64,000 bases of DNA. It comes from Yoonia sp035117555. Its GTDB lineage: Bacteria > Pseudomonadota > Alphaproteobacteria > Rhodobacterales > Rhodobacteraceae. The position numbers and the translations under genes were made by a program. Where the stretch lies: positions 1 to 64,000 of the forward strand of contig NZ_JAYKPK010000005.1 of NCBI RefSeq assembly GCF_035117555.1, in the 5' to 3' direction. Numbering within the stretch: the stretch's first letter is position 1; every line of letters starts with the position of its first letter. Shown here piece by piece: positions 25,908 through 35,175 of the stretch. A model generated the notes under the pieces. It saw only the letters and a program-made list of their open reading frames with translations. It ran no database searches and had not been told where the DNA came from.

Positions 25908-26107
25908 TCAGCCACCTCTTCCTGCGGGACAAGCTGCGGGCGGGCCACATGGTCAAAAGTTTCGAACTGGGTGATATTGTCCAGCTGCAATACTTTCACC
26001 ACAGTCAGGCCAAAGACGATGGCGATAAAACCAACAAGCAGCAGCCCGACGCCGACATTCCGGCCCCGGCGACGTGTGTGCAATTCATGTTCAACGCGGA
26101 TCACCAT
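25904..26107 (-). CDS. small membrane protein of the cta operon
   Basis: 67 aa. A basic N-terminus (HELHTRRRGR) is followed by one transmembrane helix (about residues 19-40) and an acidic, periplasm-facing tail. It overlaps both ctaB (7 bases) and ctaG (4 bases), so it is a genuine coupled cistron rather than a stray frame. Small proteins sit at this position in related cta operons; a role in oxidase assembly is inferred from context only. Confidence 0.75.
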   Translation of the reverse strand: MVIRVEHELHTRRRGRNVGVGLLLVGFIAIVFGLTVVKVLQLDNITQFETFDHVARPQLVPQEEVAE

Positions 26108-27039
26108 GACCAGCCTCCTATGCCGTAAAGCCGCAATGCAGCCTCGACCAAAAGCGCACCAAAATGCGCGAAAAGATAATAAAGCGACACTTTGAACACG
26201 TTGATTTCAACGCGGTGCTTATCTGCCTCGCAGGCAGCATCGTCGCGCCGCCAGATGTCAAAGGCGCCTTTCAGGAACCATGCATTCATTGCCAAGGCGA
26301 CGACCATGTAAAACGGCCCGCCAATCGAGGTCAGCCCAAGGCCCAGCGCCACCGGCACCAGCAGCAAAGTATAGATCAGAACCTGTTTGCGGGTCGCATC
26401 GCGGCCATGGGTTTCGGTCAGCATCGGCACACCGGCGCGCCCATAATCAGACTTCACGAACAGGGCCAGCGCCCAGAAATGCGGCGGCGTCCACATGAAG
26501 ATCAATGCGAACATCAACACAGATTCGATGCTGACGCCGCCCGTCGCCACGGCCCAGCCGATCATCGGCGGGAAGGCACCCGCCGCACCACCGATGACGA
26601 TATTCTGCGGCGTCGCGCGTTTCAGCCACATCGAATAAACGACAAGATAGAAAAAGATCGTGAAAGCCAGCAGCCCTGCCGCCAGGAAATTGGTCGCCAG
26701 CGCCAACAGCACGATGGAAAATCCCGCCAGCGCGAGGCCGATCCCCAAAGCCTCGCCCGGGGCGACGCGGCCCGACGGGATCGGACGACTTGCGGTGCGC
26801 TTCATCAGCTGGTCGATATCCGCATCCCACCACATATTCAGCGCGCCGGATGCCCCTGCCCCGACGGCAATGCACAGGATCGCAACAAATCCGACGAAAG
26901 GATGCACCGGCACCGGCGCGACCAGCAGGCCGACAAGTGCAGTGAACACCACCAGCGACATCACCCGCGGTTTCATCAGGGCAAAGTAATCGCCCATGCC
27001 AGCCTCGTAACTACGGTCGTTGGCGCTGATATCAGTCAT
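26101..27039 (-). CDS. ctaB: protoheme IX farnesyltransferase (heme O synthase)
   Basis: 312 aa, UbiA-type prenyltransferase with about eight to nine membrane helices. The prenyl-diphosphate/Mg2+ motif is NMWWDADIDQLMKRT; PSGRVAP follows it and a second acidic loop contains SDYGRAGVPML. It farnesylates heme b to heme o, the precursor of heme a. It sits between ctaC and the Cox11 gene and is preceded by a REP-like palindrome. Confidence 0.95.
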   Translation of the reverse strand: MTDISANDRSYEAGMGDYFALMKPRVMSLVVFTALVGLLVAPVPVHPFVGFVAILCIAVGAGASGALNMWWDADIDQLMKRTASRPIPSGRVAPGEALGIGLALAGFSIVLLALATNFLAAGLLAFTIFFYLVVYSMWLKRATPQNIVIGGAAGAFPPMIGWAVATGGVSIESVLMFALIFMWTPPHFWALALFVKSDYGRAGVPMLTETHGRDATRKQVLIYTLLLVPVALGLGLTSIGGPFYMVVALAMNAWFLKGAFDIWRRDDAACEADKHRVEINVFKVSLYYLFAHFGALLVEAALRLYGIGGWSW

Positions 27040-27091
27040 CTGTAACCTGTCTTTGCGGCGGGCAATCCGGTCACACTTAAGTGGACCTTGC

Positions 27092-27113
27092 AGGGTGGAC
27101 CCAGATCCACCCT
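27092..27113. repeat. REP-like palindrome after ctaC
   Basis: AGGGTGGA (27092-27099) and TCCACCCT (27106-27113) pair perfectly around a CCCAGA loop, flanked by GC/TACG. It begins 7 bases after the ctaC stop on the minus strand. Similar in spirit to the palindrome at 24442. Confidence 0.6.
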
Positions 27114-27119
27114 ACGCGA

Positions 27120-27947
27120 TCAGGAAACGCCCTGTTCTTCGGCAAGCCAGGCGTCATATTCTTCCTGGCTGACAACCTTGACGGTGATGGGCATGTAAGC
27201 ATGGGCCTGACCACAAAGTTCCGAACATTGGCCAAAATAGATGCCTTCGCGCTCTGCCGCGAACCACAATTCCGCGAGACGACCAGGGATCGCGTCCTGC
27301 TTCACGCCAAATGCTGGGATGGTCCATGAATGAATCACGTCAGCAGCAGTCACCTGCATCACCACGGTCGCGCCGACAGGCACGATCACGGCGGTATCGG
27401 TCGCCAGCAGATATTGTTCCTGCTCATAGCCGAATTGCTCCAGCTCATCACGGGTCAGCATGAAGCTGTCAAAGCTCACACCTTCGTCAACATATTCATA
27501 GCCCCAATACCACTGAAAGCCGGTCACTTTGATGGTGATATCAGCCTCAGGGATTTCCTGCTGCTTGAACAAAACGGGCAGCGAAAACGCGCCGATAAAG
27601 ACCAGAATGACGATCGGCACCACGGTCCAGGCGATTTCCAGCGGCGAATTATGGGTGAAAGTCGCGGGGTTCGGGTTGCGCTTGGCATTATAGCGGATGA
27701 TGCACCAAGCCAGCAGCGCAGTCACAAATAGGGTGATCACCGTGATGATCAGCAGCAGCATATTGTCCAGCCAATGCACGTCACGCGACAATTCGGTCGC
27801 GGCGGGCTGGAACCCCATCGCCCCATTCACCGGCTGTCCGACGATTTCCAGATCCTGCCCGACATTCTGCTGCGCCATGACGGAAGAGCCCGCCATGATC
27901 AGCCCCAGTGAGGTCCAAACAGAAGTTGCAAAGGAGTTCAGTCGCAT
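27120..27947 (-). CDS. ctaC: cytochrome c oxidase subunit II
   Basis: 275 aa. Signal peptide (about 1-25, ending VMAQ), two membrane helices (about 58-80 and 100-122), then the periplasmic cupredoxin domain. The CuA site CSELCGQAHAYM is complete at residues 241-252, and FQWYWGYEY is the electron-entry tryptophan region. It takes electrons from cytochrome c. First gene of the minus-strand cta run; the promoter should be in the 179 bases shared with the divergent tldD gene. Confidence 0.96.
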   Translation of the reverse strand: MRLNSFATSVWTSLGLIMAGSSVMAQQNVGQDLEIVGQPVNGAMGFQPAATELSRDVHWLDNMLLLIITVITLFVTALLAWCIIRYNAKRNPNPATFTHNSPLEIAWTVVPIVILVFIGAFSLPVLFKQQEIPEADITIKVTGFQWYWGYEYVDEGVSFDSFMLTRDELEQFGYEQEQYLLATDTAVIVPVGATVVMQVTAADVIHSWTIPAFGVKQDAIPGRLAELWFAAEREGIYFGQCSELCGQAHAYMPITVKVVSQEEYDAWLAEEQGVS

Positions 27948-28126
27948 ATCTTACCCTAACATCATGGCACCCTGCGGCACCTGCCCCGGTCTGTCCGCTC
28001 GGGCTACGGGCGGAATCCCATTGTCTTGATGCGCCCATGTCCCATATCCTGACGCACAACTCAAGAACTGCTGTTGCGGCAAACAGACGCTTTTTGCGGC
28101 TAAAACCGACACCAAAGGAATTTTCA

Positions 28127-29548
28127 ATGACCGACACGCCCTTTCGCCCCTTCGAGACCCATCTGGACGAGGCGGTCGCCCTGCAATTGCTGCGTGACGC
28201 CACCGCCGGGGCCGATGACGGAGAGCTGTTCATCGAAAAGCGCAAGTCAGAAATGCTGTCGCTTGACGATGGCCGGATCAAGAACGCCAGCTTTGACGCC
28301 TCCGAAGGCTTCGGGCTGCGCGCCGTGCGCGGTGAAACCGCCGGTTACGCCCACGCCACCACGATTGACGAACATGCCCTGCGCCGGGCTGTCGCGACAG
28401 CGCGACTGGCGGTGGGGGACGGCGGCGGCACGCTGGCCGATGGACCTATCGGCACCAACCGCAAGCTTTACAGCGATGAAGACCCGATGGTGCAGGCCAG
28501 TTTCCCCGCCAAGATCGATGTCCTGCGCGAAATTGACGCCTTTGCCCGCGCGCTCGACCCGCGTGTGGTGCAGGTCTCTGCCAGCATCGGTGCGTCCCAT
28601 CAGGAGGTCGTGATCCTGCGCCCCGAAGGCACCATCGTCACCGACACCCGCCCGATGTCGCGCATCAATATCAGCGTGATTGTTGAGGATAGGGGCAAAC
28701 GCGAAAGCGGCGGCATGGGCGGCGGCGGCCGCACCGGCCTGATCGGACTGATCAACCGCGACCATTGGGAACCCGTGGTGCAGGAGGCGTTGCGGATTGC
28801 CTTGGTCAATCTGGATGCCGAACCGGCCCCCGCTGGTGTCATGGATGTCGTGCTTGGCCCTGGCTGGCCCGGTATCCTGCTGCATGAAGCTATCGGGCAC
28901 GGTCTGGAAGGCGATTTCAACCGCAAAGGATCATCCGCCTTCGCCGGTCTGATGGGCCAGCAGATCGCAGCACGTGGGGTCACCGTGTTGGATGACGGCA
29001 CCATCCCGGACCGGCGCGGGTCGATCACCGTGGATGATGAAGGCACCCCAAGTGCCAAAAACGTGCTGATCGAGGACGGCGTGCTGGTCGGCTATATGCA
29101 GGACCGCCAGAATGCGCGGCTGATGGGCGTCGCCCCCACAGGCAACGGGCGGCGGCAAAGCTTTGCCCATACACCGATGCCACGGATGACCAACACCTAT
29201 ATGCTGGCAGGTCATGCGACACCCGAAAGCCTTGTCGCGGAGCTGAAAGATGGGATCTACGCCGTGGGTTTCGGCGGTGGGCAGGTCGATATCACCAACG
29301 GCAAATTCGTGTTTTCCTGCACCGAGGCGTATCGCGTGAAAAACGGCGTGATCGGCGCGCCGGTCAAAGGGGCGACGCTGATCGGCGATGGTGCCACCGC
29401 GCTGCAACAGATCCGTGGGATCGGCAATGATCTCGCCCTTGATCCCGGTATCGGCAATTGCGGCAAGGCGGGGCAATGGGTGCCGGTGGGCGTGGGCCAG
29501 CCCAGCCTGCTGATCGGCGGGCTCACGGTGGGCGGCGCGGCGGCCTGA
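28127..29548 (+). CDS. tldD: metalloprotease TldD
   Basis: 473 aa from the ATG at 28127, preceded by AAAGGA at ideal distance; the frame is open further upstream but without support. TldD is the catalytic partner of the TldD/TldE heterodimer, which degrades or processes peptides (microcin B17 maturation, CcdA turnover in E. coli). The zinc motif HEAIGHGLEGD is present, as is the SITVDDEGTPS region. The partner tldE/pmbA is not in this window. A hairpin lies just behind the gene. Confidence 0.94.
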   Translation: MTDTPFRPFETHLDEAVALQLLRDATAGADDGELFIEKRKSEMLSLDDGRIKNASFDASEGFGLRAVRGETAGYAHATTIDEHALRRAVATARLAVGDGGGTLADGPIGTNRKLYSDEDPMVQASFPAKIDVLREIDAFARALDPRVVQVSASIGASHQEVVILRPEGTIVTDTRPMSRINISVIVEDRGKRESGGMGGGGRTGLIGLINRDHWEPVVQEALRIALVNLDAEPAPAGVMDVVLGPGWPGILLHEAIGHGLEGDFNRKGSSAFAGLMGQQIAARGVTVLDDGTIPDRRGSITVDDEGTPSAKNVLIEDGVLVGYMQDRQNARLMGVAPTGNGRRQSFAHTPMPRMTNTYMLAGHATPESLVAELKDGIYAVGFGGGQVDITNGKFVFSCTEAYRVKNGVIGAPVKGATLIGDGATALQQIRGIGNDLALDPGIGNCGKAGQWVPVGVGQPSLLIGGLTVGGAAA

Positions 29549-29566
29549 GACGGGACGATTCGCGCC

Positions 29567-29610
29567 ACCCATGCGACAGATCGCCAGTCGCGATCTGCTG
29601 CGGCTGGGTT
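29567..29610 (+). terminator. hairpin after tldD
   Basis: An 8-bp stem, CAGATCGC (29577-29584) with GCGATCTG (29590-29597), is extended by ACCCA and TGGGT outer arms with mismatches, followed by TTTGAT. Probably ends tldD transcription, though the T-run is short. Confidence 0.5.
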
Positions 29611-29742
29611 TGATCGGAAAGTATTCCCTTTAAATTCAAGGCACTAACATCTTTTCTGCCTCGCTGCGAAAATCACCGCCGCGATTCACGCCTTATTAAG
29701 GCTGCGGTCCTAAACCTTGTGCAGCAATAGGCGGAGCAAGGG

Positions 29743-30870
29743 ATGACCCAACCGATACGATCTTCCACCACCCCCCCACTCCCCCCCACCACGGAAGAGG
29801 ATGTGGTCAGCCGCCTTCGCCTATTGCGCTCGCGCCGCGTCGGGCCTGCGACTTATCGGCGGTTGCTGGCGGAATATGGCAATGCCGCCGATGCCTTGGC
29901 AGCCCTGCCCGATGTCGCGCGCGCAGCGGGCGTCAATGACTATGAAATCTGCCCGCTCGGCGTGGTCCGTGCCGAATTGCAGGCAGGCAAGGCTGCTGGC
30001 GCGCGGCTGTTGATGGATCATGACCCGCTTTACCCGGCGAACCTGCGCGACATTGGCGATGCCCCGCCACTGTTATGGTGTCTGGGGCGGCTTGAGCTGC
30101 TATCGCGCCCGATCATCGCGCTGGTCGGCGCACGCAATGCGTCATCGCTGGGGACAAGGATGGCGCGCAAACTGGCCGCGGATCTGACCGATCAGGGCTA
30201 TGTCGTTGTCTCCGGTCTGGCGCGCGGGATCGACACGGCGGCGCATCTGGGCGCGCTGAAAGGCGGCACGATTGCCGTGCAGGCGGGCGGCGTCGATGTG
30301 ATCTATCCGGTCGAAAACACGGCGCTGGCGCATGATATTGCCAAAGACGGGCTGCGCCTGTCGGAAATGGCGCTGGGGCTGCAGCCGCAGGCGCGGCATT
30401 TTCCAGCGCGCAACCGGATCATCTCCGGCCTCGCGCAGGCGGTCGTGGTGGTCGAGGCGGCGGCGAAATCCGGTAGCCTGATTACCGCGCGCAATGCGCT
30501 GGATCAGGCGCGCGATGTCTTTGCCGTGCCGGGTCATCCGTTCGATGCCCGTGCGGCGGGCTGCAACATGCTGCTGCGCGATGGTGCGACCTTGGTGCGC
30601 AACGCGGAAGATGTGATCGAGGCTTTGACACCGCGCAGCACCGCCGCGCCACAACCAGCGGCCACCCCGCAGCAGCGCCCGGCCCTGCGAAATATCGCAG
30701 CATTGCATGCCATGATCCTGTCACGCCTGGGTTCTGCCCCCTTGGCCGAAGATCAATTGCTGCGCGATCTGGCTGTCCCTGCCACACAGGTCGCCCCCGC
30801 GCTGATCGATCTGGAACTGGACGGCAAGATCACCCGGCAGGCCGGTGGGTTGCTGGCACGGGCGGTCTAA
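29743..30870 (+). CDS. dprA: DNA-processing protein DprA
   Basis: 375 aa. It loads RecA on incoming single-stranded DNA during natural transformation. An N-terminal helix-hairpin-like domain (about 20-100), the Rossmann-like core with LVGARNASSLGTRMA and SGLARGIDTAAH, and VVEAAAKSGSLITA are typical. A C-terminal winged-helix part follows (about 310-375). The start has GGAGCAAGGG upstream. A 3'-end repeat element lies between it and topA. Confidence 0.93.
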   Translation: MTQPIRSSTTPPLPPTTEEDVVSRLRLLRSRRVGPATYRRLLAEYGNAADALAALPDVARAAGVNDYEICPLGVVRAELQAGKAAGARLLMDHDPLYPANLRDIGDAPPLLWCLGRLELLSRPIIALVGARNASSLGTRMARKLAADLTDQGYVVVSGLARGIDTAAHLGALKGGTIAVQAGGVDVIYPVENTALAHDIAKDGLRLSEMALGLQPQARHFPARNRIISGLAQAVVVVEAAAKSGSLITARNALDQARDVFAVPGHPFDARAAGCNMLLRDGATLVRNAEDVIEALTPRSTAAPQPAATPQQRPALRNIAALHAMILSRLGSAPLAEDQLLRDLAVPATQVAPALIDLELDGKITRQAGGLLARAV

Positions 30871-30885
30871 GGGAGAAAAACTTTC

Positions 30886-30949
30886 ATGCCTCCGGCGGGG
30901 ATACGTCGTTGAATTCGCGCTTTGCGCGATTTCAACGGCTCGGAAGATG
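30886..30949 (+). repeat. 3'-end repeat element A2, split by a hairpin
   Basis: ATGCCTCCGGCGGGGATA (30886-30903) and CTCGGAAGATG (30939-30949) are the two ends of the A-type element. Between them is a stem of 7 plus 6 pairs with one T/T mismatch: CGTTGAA-T-TCGCGC, loop TTT, GCGCGA-T-TTCAACG (30907-30937). It lies 16 bases after the dprA stop. Confidence 0.7.
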
Positions 30950-31034
30950 CAGGGTTTTTCGCATCATTGACATTCGCGCCGCAGTTGCCACATCTTGCGC
31001 CACTTAACGCAAGCCGTGCAGATAAAGGATTCCC

Positions 31035-33671
31035 ATGCCCGTTGTTGTCGTCGAATCCCCCGCAAAAGCCAAGAAAATCAACGAATATCTTGGTAAAGGC
31101 TTTGTTGTTCTGGCGTCTTACGGCCATGTCCGCGACCTGCCGCCCAAGGATGGATCGGTCCTGCCAGATCACGATTTCGACATGAAATGGGAAATCGCAA
31201 CCGACAGCAAAAAGCATATCAAAGCCATCGTCGATGCGCTGAAAGCCGACAATGCACTGATCCTCGCCACCGACCCCGACCGCGAAGGGGAGGCGATTTC
31301 CTGGCACCTGACCGAAGCCCTGATCGAGAAAAAGGCGATCCGCGCCGATACGCCGGTCAGCCGCGTGGTGTTCAACGCAATCACCAAAACCGCGATCCTT
31401 GAGGCGATGAAAAACCCCCGTCAGGTCGATGCGCCCTTGGTCGAGGCTTACCTGGCCCGCCGCGCGCTAGATTATCTGGTGGGTTTCAACCTATCGCCGG
31501 TTCTGTGGCGCAAACTGCCCGGCGCGAAATCCGCAGGCCGGGTGCAATCGGTCTGCCTGCGCCTGATCGTCGAGCGCGAGATGGAGATCGAAGCATTCCG
31601 CAATCAGGAATACTGGACCGTCAAAGCCCAGCTTGAATCCCCCCGCGGCCAGATGTTCGAGGCACGGCTGACCACGCTGGCTGGCAAAAAGCTCGATAAA
31701 TTCGATCTGGCCAATGCCACGCAGGCCGAAATGGCCGTGCAGGCGATCAACAGCCGCGATCTGAAAATCACGAGCGTGGAGGCGAAACCCGCCACCCGCA
31801 ACCCCAGCCCGCCCTTCATGACCTCGACCCTGCAACAAGAGGCGAGCCGCAAATTCGGCATGGGTGCCAAGCAGACGATGAGTGTGGCGCAAAGGCTCTA
31901 TGAGGCCGGTCTGATCACCTATATGCGGACCGATGGCATCGACATGGCGCCCGAAGCCGTGACCGGCGCGCGCGATGCGATCAAGGCGAAATTCGGCGCG
32001 AAATACCTGCCCGACCAGCCACGCATCTATAAAAACAAGGCCAAGAATGCGCAGGAAGCGCATGAATGTATCCGCCCGACCGAGATGATGATCGGGGCCG
32101 ATCAGGCCGATATCAAAGATGCCGATCAGCGCAAGCTTTACGATCTGATCTATAAACGCACGCTCGCCAGCCAGATGGCGGCGGCGCAGATGGAACGCAC
32201 CACGGTCGATATCGCCAGCGCCGATGGCCAAGTGATCCTGCGCGCCAATGGGCAGGTCATGGTGTTTGACGGCTTCATCGCGATCTACGAAGAAGGCCGC
32301 GACGATACCGCCGATGAAGATGACAAACGCCTGCCGCAACTGGTCGAAGGTGAAAAGGCGGTGAAAAAATCCGTCGATCCCGAACAGCATTTCACCCAAC
32401 CGCCGCCGCGCTATACCGAGGCGACCCTCGTCAAACGGATGGAAGAATTGGGGATCGGGCGGCCATCCACCTATGCCTCGATCGTGACGACAATTCAGGA
32501 TCGTGGCTATGTTGAGAAAGACAAGAACCGCCTGATTCCGCAGGATAAGGGCCGGTTGGTCACGGCCTTCCTGATGAATTATTTCCAGAAATATATCGGC
32601 TATGATTTCACCGCTGATCTGGAAAACCAGTTGGATGAGGTCAGCGCCGGCGATGCGGATTACAAAAAGGTCCTGCATCGGTTCTGGCATGATTTTTCCG
32701 CCGCCATCGCGGAAACCGCCGATCTGCGGATCACCGAGGTGCTGGACAAAATCAACGAGGTTCTTGAACCACATCTCTTCCCACCAACCGGGGATGGCAG
32801 TGATCCCCGCCTTTGCCCCAATTGCGGCGCGGGCCGGTTGTCAATGCGCACCGCACGCTCCGGCGGTGCCTTCATCGGTTGTTCGAATTACCCCGAATGC
32901 CGCTATACTCGCCCCTTTGGCCCGCCGGACCCAGAGGCGGAAAAATCCGCCATCCCGCCCGATGGCAAACTTCTCGGCACTGAAGGTGGCGATGAAATAC
33001 GTATTTTCAAAGGCCGCTTTGGCCCCTATGTCCAGCGCGGTGCCGCGACCGAGGACACACCGAAACCGCCGCGCAGCTCTGTGCCCAAAGACTGGGAACC
33101 TGAGGAACTGGATCTGGAACAGGCCCTGCGCCTGCTGGAATTGCCGCGCCCGCTGGGACCACACCCGGAAGACGGCGTGATGGTCTGGGCCAACCTTGGC
33201 CGTTATGGCCCGTACTTGAAACATGCGCCCAGCACCTCCGACCGGGGCGGCACCAATGCCAATCTCGACGGGATTGATGAGGTCTGGACCGTGGGCATGA
33301 ACCGCGCCGTGCAATTGCTGGCCGAAAAGGTCGCGTCGCGTGGCGCGCGCGGCAAGGCCGCCGTGCCGATCCGCGAATTGGGCGACCATCCGCAGGCCAG
33401 TGGTCCGGTCAATATCTATGACGGCAAATACGGCCCCTATGTGAAATGGGACAAGATCAACGCGACGATCCCAGACACGATCACGCCCGATGATCTGACG
33501 CTGGCGCAGGCGATTGACCTGATCGATGAACGCGCCGCCAAGGCAGGCAAGAAAAAACCATCTGCCAAAAAGGCCCCGGCGAAGAAACCGGCTGCCAAAA
33601 AGCCTGCGGCCAAGAAACCGGCCGCGAAAAAGCCAGCGGCGCGCAAACCGGCGACCAAGAAAGCGACCTGA
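31035..33671 (+). CDS. topA: DNA topoisomerase I
   Basis: 878 aa. It relaxes negative supercoils. The toprim domain starts VVVESPAKAKKI, the active-site tyrosine is Tyr296 in LITYMRTDG, and RPSTYASIV is in the strand-passage domain (GIGRPSTYA). One four-cysteine zinc finger (CPNC...CSNYPEC) and further topoisomerase C-terminal repeats (GPYV) follow about residue 595. The last 45 residues are a lysine/alanine tail of KKPAA repeats that probably binds DNA non-specifically, common in alphaproteobacteria. Confidence 0.96.
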   Translation: MPVVVVESPAKAKKINEYLGKGFVVLASYGHVRDLPPKDGSVLPDHDFDMKWEIATDSKKHIKAIVDALKADNALILATDPDREGEAISWHLTEALIEKKAIRADTPVSRVVFNAITKTAILEAMKNPRQVDAPLVEAYLARRALDYLVGFNLSPVLWRKLPGAKSAGRVQSVCLRLIVEREMEIEAFRNQEYWTVKAQLESPRGQMFEARLTTLAGKKLDKFDLANATQAEMAVQAINSRDLKITSVEAKPATRNPSPPFMTSTLQQEASRKFGMGAKQTMSVAQRLYEAGLITYMRTDGIDMAPEAVTGARDAIKAKFGAKYLPDQPRIYKNKAKNAQEAHECIRPTEMMIGADQADIKDADQRKLYDLIYKRTLASQMAAAQMERTTVDIASADGQVILRANGQVMVFDGFIAIYEEGRDDTADEDDKRLPQLVEGEKAVKKSVDPEQHFTQPPPRYTEATLVKRMEELGIGRPSTYASIVTTIQDRGYVEKDKNRLIPQDKGRLVTAFLMNYFQKYIGYDFTADLENQLDEVSAGDADYKKVLHRFWHDFSAAIAETADLRITEVLDKINEVLEPHLFPPTGDGSDPRLCPNCGAGRLSMRTARSGGAFIGCSNYPECRYTRPFGPPDPEAEKSAIPPDGKLLGTEGGDEIRIFKGRFGPYVQRGAATEDTPKPPRSSVPKDWEPEELDLEQALRLLELPRPLGPHPEDGVMVWANLGRYGPYLKHAPSTSDRGGTNANLDGIDEVWTVGMNRAVQLLAEKVASRGARGKAAVPIRELGDHPQASGPVNIYDGKYGPYVKWDKINATIPDTITPDDLTLAQAIDLIDERAAKAGKKKPSAKKAPAKKPAAKKPAAKKPAAKKPAARKPATKKAT
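33550..33668 (+). repeat. topA: tandem KKPAA-coding repeat in topA
   Basis: Imperfect direct repeats of about 15 bases encode the lysine/alanine/proline tail of topoisomerase I. Copy number may vary between strains. Confidence 0.7.
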
Positions 33672-33678
33672 CCCGATT

Positions 33679-33701
33679 GCGGCGCTGCAATGCAGCGCCG
33701 C
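33679..33701 (+). terminator. hairpin after topA
   Basis: Perfect 10-bp stem GCGGCGCTGC (33679-33688) and GCAGCGCCGC (33692-33701), loop AAT, 8 bases after the topA stop. The following bases are only moderately T-rich (GATTGACTTTA), so termination efficiency is uncertain. Confidence 0.55.
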
Positions 33702-33762
33702 GATTGACTTTACCTTTGGTCCGCGACAGTTTTACCGCGACAATTGATCATGGGGGAGCAGG

Positions 33763-34467
33763 ATGAAAAAGGTTTACGGCTCGGCGTCAGAGGCGCTGGA
33801 TGGGCTTTTATTCGACGGTATGTTCATCGCTGCAGGCGGCTTTGGCCTTTGCGGTATCCCCGAATTGCTGCTGGCGGCGATCAAGGATGCAGGCACCAAG
33901 GATCTGACCTTTGCCTCCAACAATGCGGGCGTCGATGATTTCGGCATCGGCATCCTGTTGCAGACGCGGCAGGTCAAGAAAATGATCTCATCTTACGTCG
34001 GCGAAAACGCAGAATTCATGCGCCAGTATCTGTCGGGCGAGCTGGAGCTGGAATTCAACCCGCAAGGCACGCTGGCTGAACGGATGCGCGCCGGTGGCTG
34101 CGGCATCCCCGGTTTCTACACCAAAACCGGCGTCGGCACGGTGATTGCCGAGGGCAAGGAGCACAAGGATTTCAACGGCCAGACCTATATCCTGGAAGAA
34201 GGCATCGTCGCCGATCTGTCCATCGTGAAAGCCTGGAAAGCCGATGAAACCGGCAATCTGATCTTCCGCAAGACCGCGCGCAACTTCAACCCGCCTGCCG
34301 CGATGTGCGGCAAGACCTGTGTCGTTGAGGTGGAAGAGATCGTGCCGACCGGCAGCCTTGACCCCGATCACATCCACCTGCCCGGCATCTATGTGCACCG
34401 GATCATTCAGGGCGCGCATGAAAATCGTATCGAAAAGCGCACGACGCGCCAGCGGGAGGATGCGTAA
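33763..34467 (+). CDS. scoA: 3-oxoacid CoA-transferase subunit A
   Basis: 234 aa. N-terminal MKKVYGSASEALDGL, the glycine-rich GGFGLCGIPE loop and LTFASNNAGVDDFG identify the alpha subunit of the two-subunit CoA-transferase. It moves CoA from succinyl-CoA to acetoacetate, linking ketone-body/PHB breakdown to the TCA cycle. The GCGIPGFYT segment is typical. Its stop overlaps the scoB ATG by one base; the pair works as a heteromer in the cytosol. Confidence 0.93.
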   Translation: MKKVYGSASEALDGLLFDGMFIAAGGFGLCGIPELLLAAIKDAGTKDLTFASNNAGVDDFGIGILLQTRQVKKMISSYVGENAEFMRQYLSGELELEFNPQGTLAERMRAGGCGIPGFYTKTGVGTVIAEGKEHKDFNGQTYILEEGIVADLSIVKAWKADETGNLIFRKTARNFNPPAAMCGKTCVVEVEEIVPTGSLDPDHIHLPGIYVHRIIQGAHENRIEKRTTRQREDA

Positions 34468-35105
34468 TGACCGATCAATTGAAAGGCTGGAACCGCGATC
34501 AGATGGCCGCCCGCGCGGCAGAGGAATTGCAGGACGGCTGGTATGTCAACCTTGGCATCGGCATCCCGACGCTGGTCGCCAATTACGTCGGCGACAAGGA
34601 TATCACCCTGCAATCGGAAAACGGCATGCTCGGCATGGGCCCATTCCCGTTTGAAGGTGACGAAGACCCCGATCTGATCAATGCGGGCAAGCAGACGATC
34701 ACCGAACTCAAACGCACCGCCTATTTCGACAGCGCCACCTCCTTCGGCATGATCCGGGGCGGCAAGATCGCCGCCGCGATCCTTGGCGCGATGGAAGTCG
34801 CCGAAAACGGCGATCTGGCGAATTGGATGATCCCCGGCAAGCTGGTCAAAGGGATGGGCGGTGCCATGGATCTGGTCGCCGGTGTGGGCCGCGTCATTGT
34901 GGTGATGGACCACACCAACAAGCATGGCGAATCGAAAGTGTTGAAATCCTGCACCTTGCCGCTGACAGGTCAGGGCGTCGTTAACCGGATCATAACCAAT
35001 CTTGGTGTATTAGATGTGGTTGAAGGCGGTCTGCGAATCGTCGCATGCGCCGATGGCGTGACCGAGGCTGAATTGCGCGCCGCGACAGAGGCGACGATCG
35101 TCTGA
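34467..35105 (+). CDS. scoB: 3-oxoacid CoA-transferase subunit B
   Basis: 212 aa. Catalytic glutamate in the SENGMLGMGP motif (about residues 51-60), which forms the glutamyl-CoA thioester. NLGIGIPTLV and the late MDHTNKHGESK segment are characteristic. Immediately coupled to scoA. Two perfect palindromic hairpins follow the gene. Confidence 0.94.
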   Translation: MTDQLKGWNRDQMAARAAEELQDGWYVNLGIGIPTLVANYVGDKDITLQSENGMLGMGPFPFEGDEDPDLINAGKQTITELKRTAYFDSATSFGMIRGGKIAAAILGAMEVAENGDLANWMIPGKLVKGMGGAMDLVAGVGRVIVVMDHTNKHGESKVLKSCTLPLTGQGVVNRIITNLGVLDVVEGGLRIVACADGVTEAELRAATEATIV

Positions 35106-35127
35106 CGATTCACACCCGCCACAGCAG

Positions 35128-35153
35128 AAACCTTCCCCGCGGGGAAGGTTTTT
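35128..35153. terminator. palindromic terminator, copy 1
   Basis: AAACCTTCCCCG followed by its exact reverse complement (24-bp perfect palindrome), then further T residues. It works in both directions in principle and lies between the convergent scoB and lytic transglycosylase genes. Confidence 0.75.
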
Positions 35154-35175
35154 ATATCGGGCGGATCATCAGCGC

